A program made the translations under genes and the position numbers. Of a stretch of DNA of 64,000 bases, positions 49,938 to 58,746 are shown one piece after another; positions within the stretch are counted from its first letter, which is position 1, and each line of letters starts with the position of its first letter. The DNA lies in the IMG/VR virus record IMGVR_UViG_3300028800_000069, positions 1 to 64,000 of that record; one strand, given 5' to 3'. Origin of the DNA: a virus. The notes beneath the pieces are model-generated. The model saw only the letters and a list, made by a program, of their open reading frames with translations. It searched no databases and was not told where the DNA came from.

Positions 49938-50531
49938 ATGCGAAGGAACTATTTCCTATTCGTGCTCTTGCTTTTGCTCTGCTGCAATGCCGAAGCGAAA
50001 AGGAAGCATTACAAGTCATTAAGTATTTTGCAACCAAGCCATCAATCCCTGCTCCTTCAGAACGAGACGATCAACAAGATGGGGCTGGAGCGCATTGGAG
50101 ATGAGCGTAGACTTTCATATTTGGTAGAGACGGAAAGACTCGTAGCCCTCCCCATAACCGATGCGGTGAAAATCGCGCCAAGTCTTCCGTCTAACAGACG
50201 CTATGCGCTTCCCTTGGTCACCTCCTTCCTTGGGAAGCTAGCGTCTGAGTACTACGCAGAGTTCCACCAGCCCTTAATGGTGGACTCCGCTGTGCGACCG
50301 ATGACAGTTCAGAAGAAGCTACGCAGACGCAATGCGAGTGCCGCGCCTGTGCAAGGAGAGACAGCCAGCAGTCATATGGCAGGGTGTACAATAGACCTGT
50401 CCAGACGAATGACCAAACGTCAGACGCGGTGGATTGAATGGAGACTCGCGTACTACGTACTGCAGCAGTCAGTGCTGGTTGAGGAAGAAAGACATTGCTT
50501 TCACATCATGGTGACCAAGGAGATTGAATAA
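49938..50531 (+). CDS. Secreted DUF5715/M15-like peptidoglycan hydrolase
   Basis: 197 residues starting MRRNYFLFVLLLLLCCNAEA, a signal peptide (spacing from GAGGAG favours this ATG over one two codons earlier). VDSAVRPMTVQ, SSHMAGCTIDLS (H-x6-D) and HCFHIMV match the zinc ligands of the D-Ala-D-Ala carboxypeptidase M15 fold (DUF5715 is a related family). It may be a lysis enzyme exported by the host Sec system. Confidence 0.7.
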   Translation: MRRNYFLFVLLLLLCCNAEAKRKHYKSLSILQPSHQSLLLQNETINKMGLERIGDERRLSYLVETERLVALPITDAVKIAPSLPSNRRYALPLVTSFLGKLASEYYAEFHQPLMVDSAVRPMTVQKKLRRRNASAAPVQGETASSHMAGCTIDLSRRMTKRQTRWIEWRLAYYVLQQSVLVEEERHCFHIMVTKEIE

Positions 50532-51184
50532 TGGAATTGCCCGGATTAGCAAAGGCATTGTATGGCATGACCAGAGCAGAGGCCATTACCGAAGGAATCT
50601 GCATCGACTGCAAGAAGACTGCGACGTGGTATAGCCCAGCAGGTGCCAAGGAGTACCGCATCTCTGGACTATGCGAACCATGCTTTGACAAAATCACAGG
50701 AGGACCGGACGAAGTGGACAGGAGAGGTAGTGACACTACAGGAACCATACGAGGAGACCACGCTCTGTTTGCAGAAGCGTACCTTAGACAAACAGGCATG
50801 GATGACCAGTGGCAGGTAGTCGTAGCAGACGATAAGACGCTGATGCTGGACTATGACAACAGGCCCTACGATGGTACTCTACCAGAGCAGTTCTACAGCA
50901 CACTGGGAATCTTTGACCAAGTAGTAGGCAGTGATAATTACTTTACACACACTGCTTCCAAAGGCGGCAACACACACGTTGTGATTAATATGAGCGTTGC
51001 TCTGACAATCGCTGAGCGTATCGCGTGGCAAGCTGCATTTGGTTCAGACCCCAAGCGAGAAGCTTTGCACTTGCTAAGCGTATCACGTGACGAACTGAAC
51101 CCTATCCTGCTATACATGCGCAAGCCTGAGCCACAGAAACTGCTAGGAGACGGCAATGCCGATAGACAACCTGACCAAAGTTAA
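50531..51184 (+). CDS. Zinc-ribbon protein, possible primase-like C-terminus
   Basis: 217 residues. N-terminal ICIDCKKTATWY and GLCEPCFDK make a zinc ribbon. The C-terminal part (TTHTASKGGNTHVVINMSV, LGSDPKREALHLL-type) recalls small primase-like domains, but catalytic residues are not convincing. Start overlaps the previous stop by one base (TAATG). Confidence 0.5.
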   Translation: MELPGLAKALYGMTRAEAITEGICIDCKKTATWYSPAGAKEYRISGLCEPCFDKITGGPDEVDRRGSDTTGTIRGDHALFAEAYLRQTGMDDQWQVVVADDKTLMLDYDNRPYDGTLPEQFYSTLGIFDQVVGSDNYFTHTASKGGNTHVVINMSVALTIAERIAWQAAFGSDPKREALHLLSVSRDELNPILLYMRKPEPQKLLGDGNADRQPDQS

Positions 51185-51578
51185 CGCCTACGGACAGCCT
51201 ATCAATGTGTCTATAGTCGTACGCGCTCTGATAGGAGCCATGAGGGACCACGAGGTTCCTGCGTACGCACGCATGCACGAGGCTCAGCGAGTGTCGTGGC
51301 ACATGTGCGCAGTTATGTGCAACACAGTAGAGTTCAATCCTGATGAACTGCCAAACTACCCGTTCATCAAAGAGACCGTAGGTGGAGTGCCGCTGGTAGT
51401 AGACAACAAACTATGGCCGAGCACCATCGTGTTCCACAATGCAGAGGGCAAAGCAGTGGCTCGTATTCAGGGCTTAGCAGTGCCTGTAGGTTTTGATGAC
51501 TACCCAGCAATATGGAACAGCAAAGACCAAGCAGAGTACGAGAAACGCATCATAGACGAGGGATGGAAATTCGAGTAA
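51156..51578 (+). CDS. Protein of unknown function
   Basis: 140 residues, MPIDNLTKVNAYGQPINVSI to DEGWKFE. Overlaps the preceding gene by 29 bp. AGGAGACGGCA upstream. No family recognised. Confidence 0.6.
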   Translation: MPIDNLTKVNAYGQPINVSIVVRALIGAMRDHEVPAYARMHEAQRVSWHMCAVMCNTVEFNPDELPNYPFIKETVGGVPLVVDNKLWPSTIVFHNAEGKAVARIQGLAVPVGFDDYPAIWNSKDQAEYEKRIIDEGWKFE

Positions 51579-51592
51579 CCCAAAGGAGACCT

Positions 51593-52024
51593 ATGATTTC
51601 TAACACGAAGTCCACAAGCATTGAATCTTACGCCATAACCAAGACTACCAATCTAGATAAAGACCTGCTGCTAATAGAAACAGCAGCAGAGAAGGTACCT
51701 ACGTTCACTGTGGACGAGCTAAGGCAGGACATACTGGACGCTAACCCGTCTCTAAAAGGTAAAGATGAGATCGGAGCACGTGTTAAAGATGCACAGCGCA
51801 TCCACGGTTCTGTACAGAAGACAGGGATCAAACGAGAGAGTAAATGCAGCGGAAGAAAAGCATTTGAGTGGTCCTTTGTGCTGCCAATAGGGCGCACAGA
51901 TGCACGCCGCGCGTATTGGGAAGAACGTGCGGCAGGGTTGGAAGCTGATTATCAACAGGCGCGGAGAAAGTTGTACCGCGACGCAGCTAAAGCTGGATTC
52001 CCAATAGTAACGTTAGAAACCTAA
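51593..52024 (+). CDS. Protein of unknown function
   Basis: 143 residues; FTVDELRQDILDANPSLKGK and VKDAQRIHGSVQ suggest a winged-helix DNA-binding fold, with a helical C-terminus. AAAGGAGACCT upstream. Sits just before the helicase. Confidence 0.55.
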   Translation: MISNTKSTSIESYAITKTTNLDKDLLLIETAAEKVPTFTVDELRQDILDANPSLKGKDEIGARVKDAQRIHGSVQKTGIKRESKCSGRKAFEWSFVLPIGRTDARRAYWEERAAGLEADYQQARRKLYRDAAKAGFPIVTLET

Positions 52025-52034
52025 GGAGAACACT

Positions 52035-53882
52035 GTGCTAGAGCTACGACCAAGACAAATCGAATGCCTTGACTCTATTCGCAACGAGTACTTGGCTGGA
52101 ACCTACCAGCAACTCGTCGTAGCCGCTACAGGTATCGGTAAGGCGGTGATCCTTGCGAACATCAGACGCTACATGCTGGACCTTCTCCCCGGCAAGATGC
52201 TGGTGTTCGCACACCGCGACGAACTGGTAAAGCAACTGATTGAAACACTGCGTGAGTGGAACCCCGATTGGAAGATCGGCAAGGAGATGGCAAATGAATA
52301 CGCTGATGTTGATTGTGACATCGTGGTTAGTTGCAATGCTAGTATTGGTCGTGACGGGGCTGCTCGTCTCGGTAGGTTTGGTGGTTTTGATTGCGTCGTT
52401 TGTGATGAAGCGCATCACTCTATTGCGTCAACGTATCTTAACGTATTCGAGCAAACGGGGGTATTAAAACCTGACTCTACGCGCCTGCTGGTCGGATTCA
52501 CAGCAACGCCCAAGCGCAAGAACCTGACGCGCAACCAGAAGAAGCAGTTGACCGTTCTGGACGACGAAGAGCTTCTGTCTCTGAAGTCGGTGTACAAGAA
52601 GATAGTATTCAACTACCCAATCCGCAAGGCAATCAAAGAGGGCTGGCTAGTTCCTCTACATGGTTTTCGGTTGAAGACTAAAGTAGACCTGAGCAACATC
52701 AAGACCACTGCTGGGGATTACCAGCAGGATGAGCTAGAGACCACGGTTAACACTCCTGAGCGCAACTACGCGGTAGTCAATGCGTGGCGCAAGGACTGCG
52801 AGAATCGCCAAACGGTGGTGTTCTGCGTGCAGATTCAGCACGCTAAGGACATGGCCGAGGCGTTCCGCGCCATGGGAGTAAATGCGCAGGCGATATGGGG
52901 AGTTGACCCGGAGCGTGCAACGAAGTTAGCCAAGCATAAAGCAAAAGAGATTACTGTGCTATGCAATGCACAACTGTTGACGGAGGGTTATGATGACTGG
53001 CGAGTCTCATGCATTGTCGATGCAGCACCAACTAAAAGCCCTAGCAAATACACTCAGTGCATCGGTCGAGGTACACGCCTTCAGGCAAGCACAGGAAACC
53101 TTCTTGAAGCAATTCAACGAGGGCTTAGGTTGGAAAAGCAAGATTGCATTATCGTGGATGTTGTCGATAACAACCGCCGCTGCTCCCTCGTCACCTTGCC
53201 TAGTCTTCTCGGACTCAACCCTGAGATGGACCTGCAGGGTAAGTCTGTCACAGCGGTTGCTGATAAGATGGAAGAGTTGCAAGAGAAGTATCCAACGATT
53301 GATCTTTCGCAACTGACGGACATCACCAAGGTAGATGCCTACATCGAGAGCCTTGATTTGTTCGCTGCACCGTACACGGAAGAAGTAGAGAAGTTCTCTA
53401 AGCTTACGTGGATGGGATGTAGCGATGGGTCATACGTACTTCAGATTCCTGAAAGCAAAACTCTGAAGGATGCCAAAGCGTTCTCTAGATTCAAACACGA
53501 GAGGCTTAACATTACTGCAAACGATCTGGATGAGTACGTATTGTCCATTTCCTCCACCAGCGTTGAGGACAAGCAGCTAGGCATATACAACACACTTCAA
53601 GAGGCGTTTACATCAGCCGATGAAGTCATGCAAAGGTGCCGTCCAGACCGTATGAAACTGGTGACGCGAGAGGCAGAGTGGCATACATACCCTGCCACGG
53701 ACCCTGCAAAGAAATTGCTAAGGTCACTAAGCAAGAATACACCTGTGTTATACTGTCTGTGTCCTAACCCAACTCATAAGACGCTCCCAGCGATGTGTCC
53801 TGTATGCAGACTTCAGACAGGCATAACCGCTGGCCAAGCAAGCGTAGCGATCAACCTTCTTCAAGCGAGGAGAAAACGATGA
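52035..53882 (+). CDS. SF2 helicase (DEAH)
   Basis: 615 residues, GTG start. RPRQIECLDSI is the Q-like region, AATGIGKAVI near residue 28 is motif I, FAHRDELVKQ Ia, DEAHHS near 122 motif II, GFTATPKR motif III, VFCVQIQHAKDMAEAF IV, LLTEGYDD V and QCIGRGTR VI. Motif I reads GIGKA rather than the usual GTGKT, lacking the Ser/Thr that binds Mg-ATP; this is unusual. The C-terminus has a Cys cluster (LYCLCPNP, MCPVCRLQ). Likely branch migration or replication-fork remodelling. Confidence 0.88.
   Translation: MLELRPRQIECLDSIRNEYLAGTYQQLVVAATGIGKAVILANIRRYMLDLLPGKMLVFAHRDELVKQLIETLREWNPDWKIGKEMANEYADVDCDIVVSCNASIGRDGAARLGRFGGFDCVVCDEAHHSIASTYLNVFEQTGVLKPDSTRLLVGFTATPKRKNLTRNQKKQLTVLDDEELLSLKSVYKKIVFNYPIRKAIKEGWLVPLHGFRLKTKVDLSNIKTTAGDYQQDELETTVNTPERNYAVVNAWRKDCENRQTVVFCVQIQHAKDMAEAFRAMGVNAQAIWGVDPERATKLAKHKAKEITVLCNAQLLTEGYDDWRVSCIVDAAPTKSPSKYTQCIGRGTRLQASTGNLLEAIQRGLRLEKQDCIIVDVVDNNRRCSLVTLPSLLGLNPEMDLQGKSVTAVADKMEELQEKYPTIDLSQLTDITKVDAYIESLDLFAAPYTEEVEKFSKLTWMGCSDGSYVLQIPESKTLKDAKAFSRFKHERLNITANDLDEYVLSISSTSVEDKQLGIYNTLQEAFTSADEVMQRCRPDRMKLVTREAEWHTYPATDPAKKLLRSLSKNTPVLYCLCPNPTHKTLPAMCPVCRLQTGITAGQASVAINLLQARRKR
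52294..52467 (+). CDS. Possible overlapping membrane protein inside the helicase gene
   Basis: 57 residues in another frame: MNTLMLIVTSWLVAMLVLVV, TGLLVSVGLVVLIASFVM, then a basic tail. AAGGAGATGGCAA gives an ideal ribosome site. Two hydrophobic helices recall a class II holin, but chance hydrophobicity of a shifted frame cannot be excluded. Confidence 0.35.
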   Translation: MNTLMLIVTSWLVAMLVLVVTGLLVSVGLVVLIASFVMKRITLLRQRILTYSSKRGY

Positions 53883-54274
53883 AACCGTTTAGCAAGATGG
53901 AAGCAATTGGATTGAAGAAGCCCGTGGTAACACGCGGCGGTAAGCCTGTGGCTATCATTGGAGAAGCGCAAGCAGACATAGACCAGCCTATCATCGGCCT
54001 TATACAGGACAGCGATGAAGTAGATACATGGTCCTCTGATGGTAAGTACTTCACCCACCATAATGCCGGAGATTCTGTGAATGACCTGCGCATGGCTTCT
54101 GAAAAGAAAGAAGGCTGGGTGGCATTTGGAGCAGTGGCTAAGTACAGTGGCAGACATGGCCTTGTAGGATTCAGTACTCATTTATTTAACACAAAACTAG
54201 AAGCTGAGTCTTCCTTCACCTCCGCAAATGGCATAGCACCTGCAGGTACGCAGAAGATCAGTTGGGAGGAGTAA
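53879..54274 (+). CDS. Protein of unknown function
   Basis: 131 residues, MKPFSKMEAIGLKKPVVTRG to KISWEE, beta-rich. GCGAGGAGAAAACG upstream, overlapping the helicase end. No family recognised. Confidence 0.6.
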   Translation: MKPFSKMEAIGLKKPVVTRGGKPVAIIGEAQADIDQPIIGLIQDSDEVDTWSSDGKYFTHHNAGDSVNDLRMASEKKEGWVAFGAVAKYSGRHGLVGFSTHLFNTKLEAESSFTSANGIAPAGTQKISWEE

Positions 54275-54579
54275 TGGCAATTCCACAGATTAACGAAGCG
54301 CAACTGACTAGGCTGAAAGCATACGCCAGCGGCCTAGGAGCATTCTCTCAGGTTGTCCCGGTCGAAGAGAAGGATGGCAAGGAGAACTATGAAACGTACA
54401 TGGAGACCGTCAGGGACACTGATCAATTAGTGATCCTAGGACTGGTCAAGGACATCACCGAGCAGTGCAGCGTGAAGGTCGGACAACTCTTCACTATGAC
54501 AGGGCGGTGGTTCAGAATCTACGAAATCACCGAGGTAGGCAAAGCGTTGTTCCAAGGACCAGACAGAACGGTACAATAA
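54274..54579 (+). CDS. Protein of unknown function
   Basis: 101 residues, MAIPQINEAQLTRLKAYASG, helices then an OB-like strand set. GGGAGGAGTA upstream; the start overlaps the previous stop by one base. Confidence 0.6.
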   Translation: MAIPQINEAQLTRLKAYASGLGAFSQVVPVEEKDGKENYETYMETVRDTDQLVILGLVKDITEQCSVKVGQLFTMTGRWFRIYEITEVGKALFQGPDRTVQ

Positions 54580-54592
54580 AAGGAGAGCACCA

Positions 54593-54790
54593 ATGGCTCT
54601 AGAAAGAGTAAATTGCCCTACGTGCCAAGGTTCAGGCAACAAGAGAAAAAGACCAGCACAGCCACGACGCAAAGTGAAATGTAACTATGGCCACATACAC
54701 ATTGCGCCTGCTCGCAAAGCCTATGTTTCAGTATGCAGAACGTGCGGCGGTGATGGCTGGGTACTGGAGCACAACTTTGGGAGACAATAA
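54593..54790 (+). CDS. DnaJ-type zinc-finger mini protein
   Basis: 65 residues. Two C-x2-C-x-G-x-G repeats, CPTCQGSG and CRTCGGDG, as in the DnaJ central domain, with a basic linker. No J domain. AAAGGAGAGCACCA upstream. Probably binds nucleic acid or a chaperone partner. Confidence 0.7.
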   Translation: MALERVNCPTCQGSGNKRKRPAQPRRKVKCNYGHIHIAPARKAYVSVCRTCGGDGWVLEHNFGRQ

Positions 54791-56872
54791 ATGAGCAAGG
54801 CAATACCGTTAGAACTGAGCAAGAGCGCTGCAATGGCGTTTATCATCTCACAGGGATGGAACCACGGGGACTTAACCGGGGGTCAAATCCCTGTAGAGAT
54901 ATGCCCCTTCTGTAAAAAGGGCGAGTTCAAATTCTACGTTGCATGCTGTGATCCCGAAGAGTCTACACGCGATGGCCTTTTCTTTTGTCACCACGGCTCC
55001 TGTCAGAAGACCGGAAACCTACGTACTCTCCAAGAGCATCTGGGTGTTAGAATTGCAGGCGTGGACTCTCGCAGGGAGTGGGCTGGGCACGGCTCAAAGG
55101 ACGAGCCAGAGAAGTTGCCCGATGCGGACATGTGTCACGCAAATCTTCTTAGTGACGCTGATGCCATGGACTATCTTCTGAACGTCCGTGGGTTCTCCAA
55201 GGAGATTATTGAAAAGCAGAAACTGGGGTTAGTAGCACAGCGATTCTTCCGAGAGGCTGGTAACGTCAAAGCCTTGGTCACTCCTTATCTAGTGAACGGA
55301 AACGTAGTGTACGCAAAGTTCCGTACCCTCCCACCCTCCCCCAAGGACTTCACATCCACTACAGGATGGGATGCTCCGTTGTACAACGGCGAGGTGCTGA
55401 ACGAAGACATTCACGACGTAGTGTTCGTTGAAGGAGAGTTCAATACCATCACACTGCTGAGTTATGGAGTGCACAACGTAGTAGGTGTGCCGGGAGCCAA
55501 CGTAAAGAAGGCAGCGTGGATCGAAACTCTGGACAAACTAGGGGACGGCCTGAAGAAGTACATCATGTATGATGATGACAAAGTAGGACGCAAGTCATCT
55601 CAGGAGATCGCGTCACGCATAGGCATTGAGAAATGCTGGAAGATGACTCTGCCATACTTCGAGGTAACTGTTCCTCTTGATGAGTGCAAGCTGTGCAACG
55701 ACGAAGGTTACACAATCAAGGACGGCACCGACAAGCATGTTGTCTGCTTACACAAACGTCAAGGCAAAGACATCAACGAGTGGTTTCAGAAAGGTGGCGG
55801 CACACTAGAAGGTTTTGAGATAATGAAGAAGCATGCCGTGCTCTTCGATGTAACAGGTGTGACGCCTACCAAGGACGCCTTGCAGCAACTGATGGATGAG
55901 CTAGACGGCAAGACAGACTTGGCCCCTACGTACATCACTCCGTGGAAGGACTTAAACAAACTCGTTGGGTTCGAAGACGGAGACGTTATTGACTTTGTGG
56001 CTCCTGAGAAGATTGGCAAGACAACACTAGGACTTAATCTTCTGGATCACATGGTTGAGGCGTACGGAGAAGACGGCCTAGTAGTGTGCTTGGAGATGAC
56101 ACAGGCGCGTCTAGCACGCAAGTGGGTGGCAAAGGTTACAAGTTTTGAGGATACCATCACAGAGCCGGGAACACCTGAGTCGAAAGCTAAGTTGATTGAG
56201 TTGAAAGCCGCTTGCATAAAGGCAAAGGAAATTCAACAGAAGAGAAGTGCTGATTTGTACTTCGCGTACCCCATGCAATGGCAGGAAGACCCAGATTCAA
56301 TCTTCAAACTAATCAAGGACTGTATCAGGCGCTATGGTGTGAAGTGGGTGATGTTCGACAACCTGCACAAGTTCTGCGATGAGTCTCTAAAGCATCAGGG
56401 GCACCGCACGATCTACTTGTCTCAACTAAGCAAAAGATTTGCCTCCATCGCAAAGGACTATAAAATCAAGATGGTACGCATCCTGCAGCCTAAGAGGATT
56501 GAGAAAGGTGCAACGATCAGTACGAACGACGTGGACGGCAGCAGCCAAGTGGCTAAGGACTGTGATTGTATGATCACAGGCTGGCGTAGGGCTATTGGAG
56601 AGCAGACCAAGAGTGCATACGAAGATGCATCTGAGGATTTCTCTTCTACCAACGTGTCATTCGAACCTAAGATGCGCCTCACTGTAGGGTTATCGCGTTA
56701 CTCAAGTGGAGGCTCCTGCTACGTATACTACGACGGAGCTAGGTCACAAGTGCGAGACTACACCGAAGAGATGAAGGGTAAGATTAACGCTAACCTTCAA
56801 AACTTCAACGCAGTAATTCCCATGGAGAACGGACCATCAGTCCCAGTAGCCACAGCAAACATTCCAATCTAA
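54791..56872 (+). CDS. T7-gp4-like DNA primase-helicase
   Basis: 693 residues. Zinc motif CPFCKKGEF (near 38) and FFCHHGSC (near 68); TOPRIM with VFVEGEFNTITLL (near 210) and IMYDDDKVG (near 260); RecA-like helicase with Walker A APEKIGKTT (near 404), VVCLEMTQARL, and VMFDNLHKF as Walker B. Fused primase and replicative helicase, loading at the origin with Pol I. The start is the ATG directly after the DnaJ-zinc gene stop. Confidence 0.92.
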   Translation: MSKAIPLELSKSAAMAFIISQGWNHGDLTGGQIPVEICPFCKKGEFKFYVACCDPEESTRDGLFFCHHGSCQKTGNLRTLQEHLGVRIAGVDSRREWAGHGSKDEPEKLPDADMCHANLLSDADAMDYLLNVRGFSKEIIEKQKLGLVAQRFFREAGNVKALVTPYLVNGNVVYAKFRTLPPSPKDFTSTTGWDAPLYNGEVLNEDIHDVVFVEGEFNTITLLSYGVHNVVGVPGANVKKAAWIETLDKLGDGLKKYIMYDDDKVGRKSSQEIASRIGIEKCWKMTLPYFEVTVPLDECKLCNDEGYTIKDGTDKHVVCLHKRQGKDINEWFQKGGGTLEGFEIMKKHAVLFDVTGVTPTKDALQQLMDELDGKTDLAPTYITPWKDLNKLVGFEDGDVIDFVAPEKIGKTTLGLNLLDHMVEAYGEDGLVVCLEMTQARLARKWVAKVTSFEDTITEPGTPESKAKLIELKAACIKAKEIQQKRSADLYFAYPMQWQEDPDSIFKLIKDCIRRYGVKWVMFDNLHKFCDESLKHQGHRTIYLSQLSKRFASIAKDYKIKMVRILQPKRIEKGATISTNDVDGSSQVAKDCDCMITGWRRAIGEQTKSAYEDASEDFSSTNVSFEPKMRLTVGLSRYSSGGSCYVYYDGARSQVRDYTEEMKGKINANLQNFNAVIPMENGPSVPVATANIPI

Positions 56873-56881
56873 AGGAGACCC

Positions 56882-57067
56882 ATGAACAAAGTGTTTGACC
56901 AATACGTCACACATCTACAGAGGCTCTATAAAAAGAAGCCAAGCGAGTCTGTTAACAAAGGCATAGCCTACTACACAGCAGCCGCTGAGACGTTAGAGGC
57001 GCTGATCAATGCTCCTACCCCGGCGTGGGTTGGGCTGAAGTTCGAACATCCCCTACGCACACGCTAA
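56882..57067 (+). CDS. Small helical protein
   Basis: 61 residues, MNKVFDQYVTHLQRLYKKKP to LRTR. AAAGGAGACCC upstream. Ends just before a terminator. Function unknown. Confidence 0.55.
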   Translation: MNKVFDQYVTHLQRLYKKKPSESVNKGIAYYTAAAETLEALINAPTPAWVGLKFEHPLRTR

Positions 57068-57071
57068 GAAT

Positions 57072-57108
57072 TGCCCCGGTGAAATTCCGGGGCACCATTT
57101 CTATTTCT
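57072..57108 (+). terminator. Hairpin terminator
   Basis: TGCCCCGG (57072-57079), 7-nt loop, CCGGGGCA (57087-57094), then ACCATTTCTATTTC. The U-rich tract is imperfect but the stem is strong. Confidence 0.65.
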
Positions 57109-57118
57109 GGAGACAAAC

Positions 57119-57391
57119 ATGATTCAGCAAAACAGTGTATTTATTGATCCTGAAAACTGTGGGTCCAGCGTTGGATACTACATATCCATAAGTGAATACA
57201 AACCCAAGGACAAGTCCCCGGAATACTCTCTGTCATCCACTGTGGTGATGGCAGACTGCTCGCACAAGATTGACTGGAATTTCAGCGCTGGGGACATCGA
57301 CAAGATTGACGCAGCAATTCACATGCTTCAGGAGTTTCGCAAGAAGTTCTTAGAGACCGAAAAGCTGATAGCAAAACTAAACAAGAAGTGA
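57119..57391 (+). CDS. Protein of unknown function
   Basis: 90 residues, FIDPENCGSSVGYYISISEY then a C-terminal helix (AAIHMLQEFRKKFLETEKLI). CTGGAGACAAAC upstream. No family recognised. Confidence 0.6.
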   Translation: MIQQNSVFIDPENCGSSVGYYISISEYKPKDKSPEYSLSSTVVMADCSHKIDWNFSAGDIDKIDAAIHMLQEFRKKFLETEKLIAKLNKK

Positions 57392-57397
57392 GGACTT

Positions 57398-58543
57398 ATG
57401 AGCAACAGCACGCATCGAGTTAATGTAGTTCGCATCGAAGAGATTCTGCCTCACCCAAACGCCGACACGCTGGGCATTGTGTACATCGGAGGCTACCAGT
57501 GTGTGGTGAAGAAGGACGCGTACAAGGTTGGAGATTTGGCGATCTACGTTCAACCTGATACAATCGTTCCTGCCGTCAAGCAGTTTGCTTTTCTGTGGGA
57601 CGACCGAGAGTTCCCCGGTGGAGTCCCTGAGCGTAAGCGTAGGGTCACCGTACGGAAGTTCCGCAAGGAATGGAGCGAGGGACTGTTAATGCCCATCCTA
57701 GAGTTCTTGGACCCGTACAACCCAAAGATTCACCCGTTGGATTGGGCTGAGGGCGACGACGTGGCGGAACTGCTGGGCTTCACGCACTACGAAGAGCCAG
57801 AGCCTGCGCAGAACACGCAGCAGCACGGTAAGCAATACAAGGGCTGGCCGAAGTCGCTACGAGGGTGGTTCTACTTCATCCTTGCCAAACTGTACATCTA
57901 CCGCCCTGCGGTTTATGGAGCGGACTGCACCAAAGCACCTAAGCAGTTCGCCCCTATTTATGATGTGGAAGGGTTCAAAAATTACCCACGCACATTCGCA
58001 GAGGGAGAGGAAGTTGTAGTCACGGAGAAAATCCATGGCAGCAACGCGCGGTACATGTTCGACGGCGAGAAGATGCACGTGGGTTCCAAGAACCTGTGGA
58101 AGTCCGAGAAGTCAACGTGCATCTGGCGCAGGGCGTTGAGGGAGTTGCCTTGGATTGAAGAGATGTGCAGAGCATACCCTAACATCACCTTCTACGGAGA
58201 AGTTACCCCTACACAGAAGGGCTATGCATACGGTTGTGCAGAAAGAGAAGTAAGACTCTTTATATTCGATATGCTTCTTCCTGACGGTAGGTGGGAGGAC
58301 AAGCAATGGTTCACTAGATGGACTACAGAGCCAAGCCGAGTGGTACCTGTGCTGTACTCAGGTCCGTATGACGAAGCAAAGATCAAGGCGCTGGTAGAAG
58401 GGCCGTCTGCTGTGCCGGGAGCTAAGCACATCCGAGAGGGCATTGTAATTAGCTCAGCAGTAGAACGCACAGTGCGCGGCCTAGGTCGAGCGCAGCTTAA
58501 ACTGAAGTCCATGAAATTTCTTGAAAAGGATGGTAAAGAATAA
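57398..58543 (+). CDS. RNA ligase, DraRnl (Rnl5)-like
   Basis: 381 residues. The N-terminal OB fold (VVRIEEILPHPNADTLGIV then YQCVVKKDAYKVGDLAIYV) is typical of Deinococcus radiodurans RNA ligase. Motif I EKIHGSNAR (near 211), motif III TFYGEVT, IIIa LFIFDML, motif IV EGIVISS and motif V LKLKSMKF complete the nucleotidyltransferase site. It seals 5'-phosphate to 3'-OH ends and complements RtcB. Confidence 0.88.
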   Translation: MSNSTHRVNVVRIEEILPHPNADTLGIVYIGGYQCVVKKDAYKVGDLAIYVQPDTIVPAVKQFAFLWDDREFPGGVPERKRRVTVRKFRKEWSEGLLMPILEFLDPYNPKIHPLDWAEGDDVAELLGFTHYEEPEPAQNTQQHGKQYKGWPKSLRGWFYFILAKLYIYRPAVYGADCTKAPKQFAPIYDVEGFKNYPRTFAEGEEVVVTEKIHGSNARYMFDGEKMHVGSKNLWKSEKSTCIWRRALRELPWIEEMCRAYPNITFYGEVTPTQKGYAYGCAEREVRLFIFDMLLPDGRWEDKQWFTRWTTEPSRVVPVLYSGPYDEAKIKALVEGPSAVPGAKHIREGIVISSAVERTVRGLGRAQLKLKSMKFLEKDGKE

Positions 58544-58746
58544 TGGCAAACCAATCAGTACGTCTCTGGTCCGTAAAGTACGAAGCCCGTGGGACGCGCA
58601 CGGTAAATCAATACCAATGCTTGTGGATACTAGGGGACGACTCTGAAGTAGTATCACGAAAAGCCAAACGGTTCCTAAAGAAAGATGGAGGAATTAACAT
58701 TCGCATAACAACCGTGGAACAGCACGGCACAGTGGATGTGTTCTAG
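58543..58746 (+). CDS. Small protein of unknown function
   Basis: 67 residues, MANQSVRLWSVKYEARGTRT, beta-rich with a Lys-rich helix. Start overlaps the previous stop by one base (TAATG). No family recognised. Confidence 0.55.
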   Translation: MANQSVRLWSVKYEARGTRTVNQYQCLWILGDDSEVVSRKAKRFLKKDGGINIRITTVEQHGTVDVF

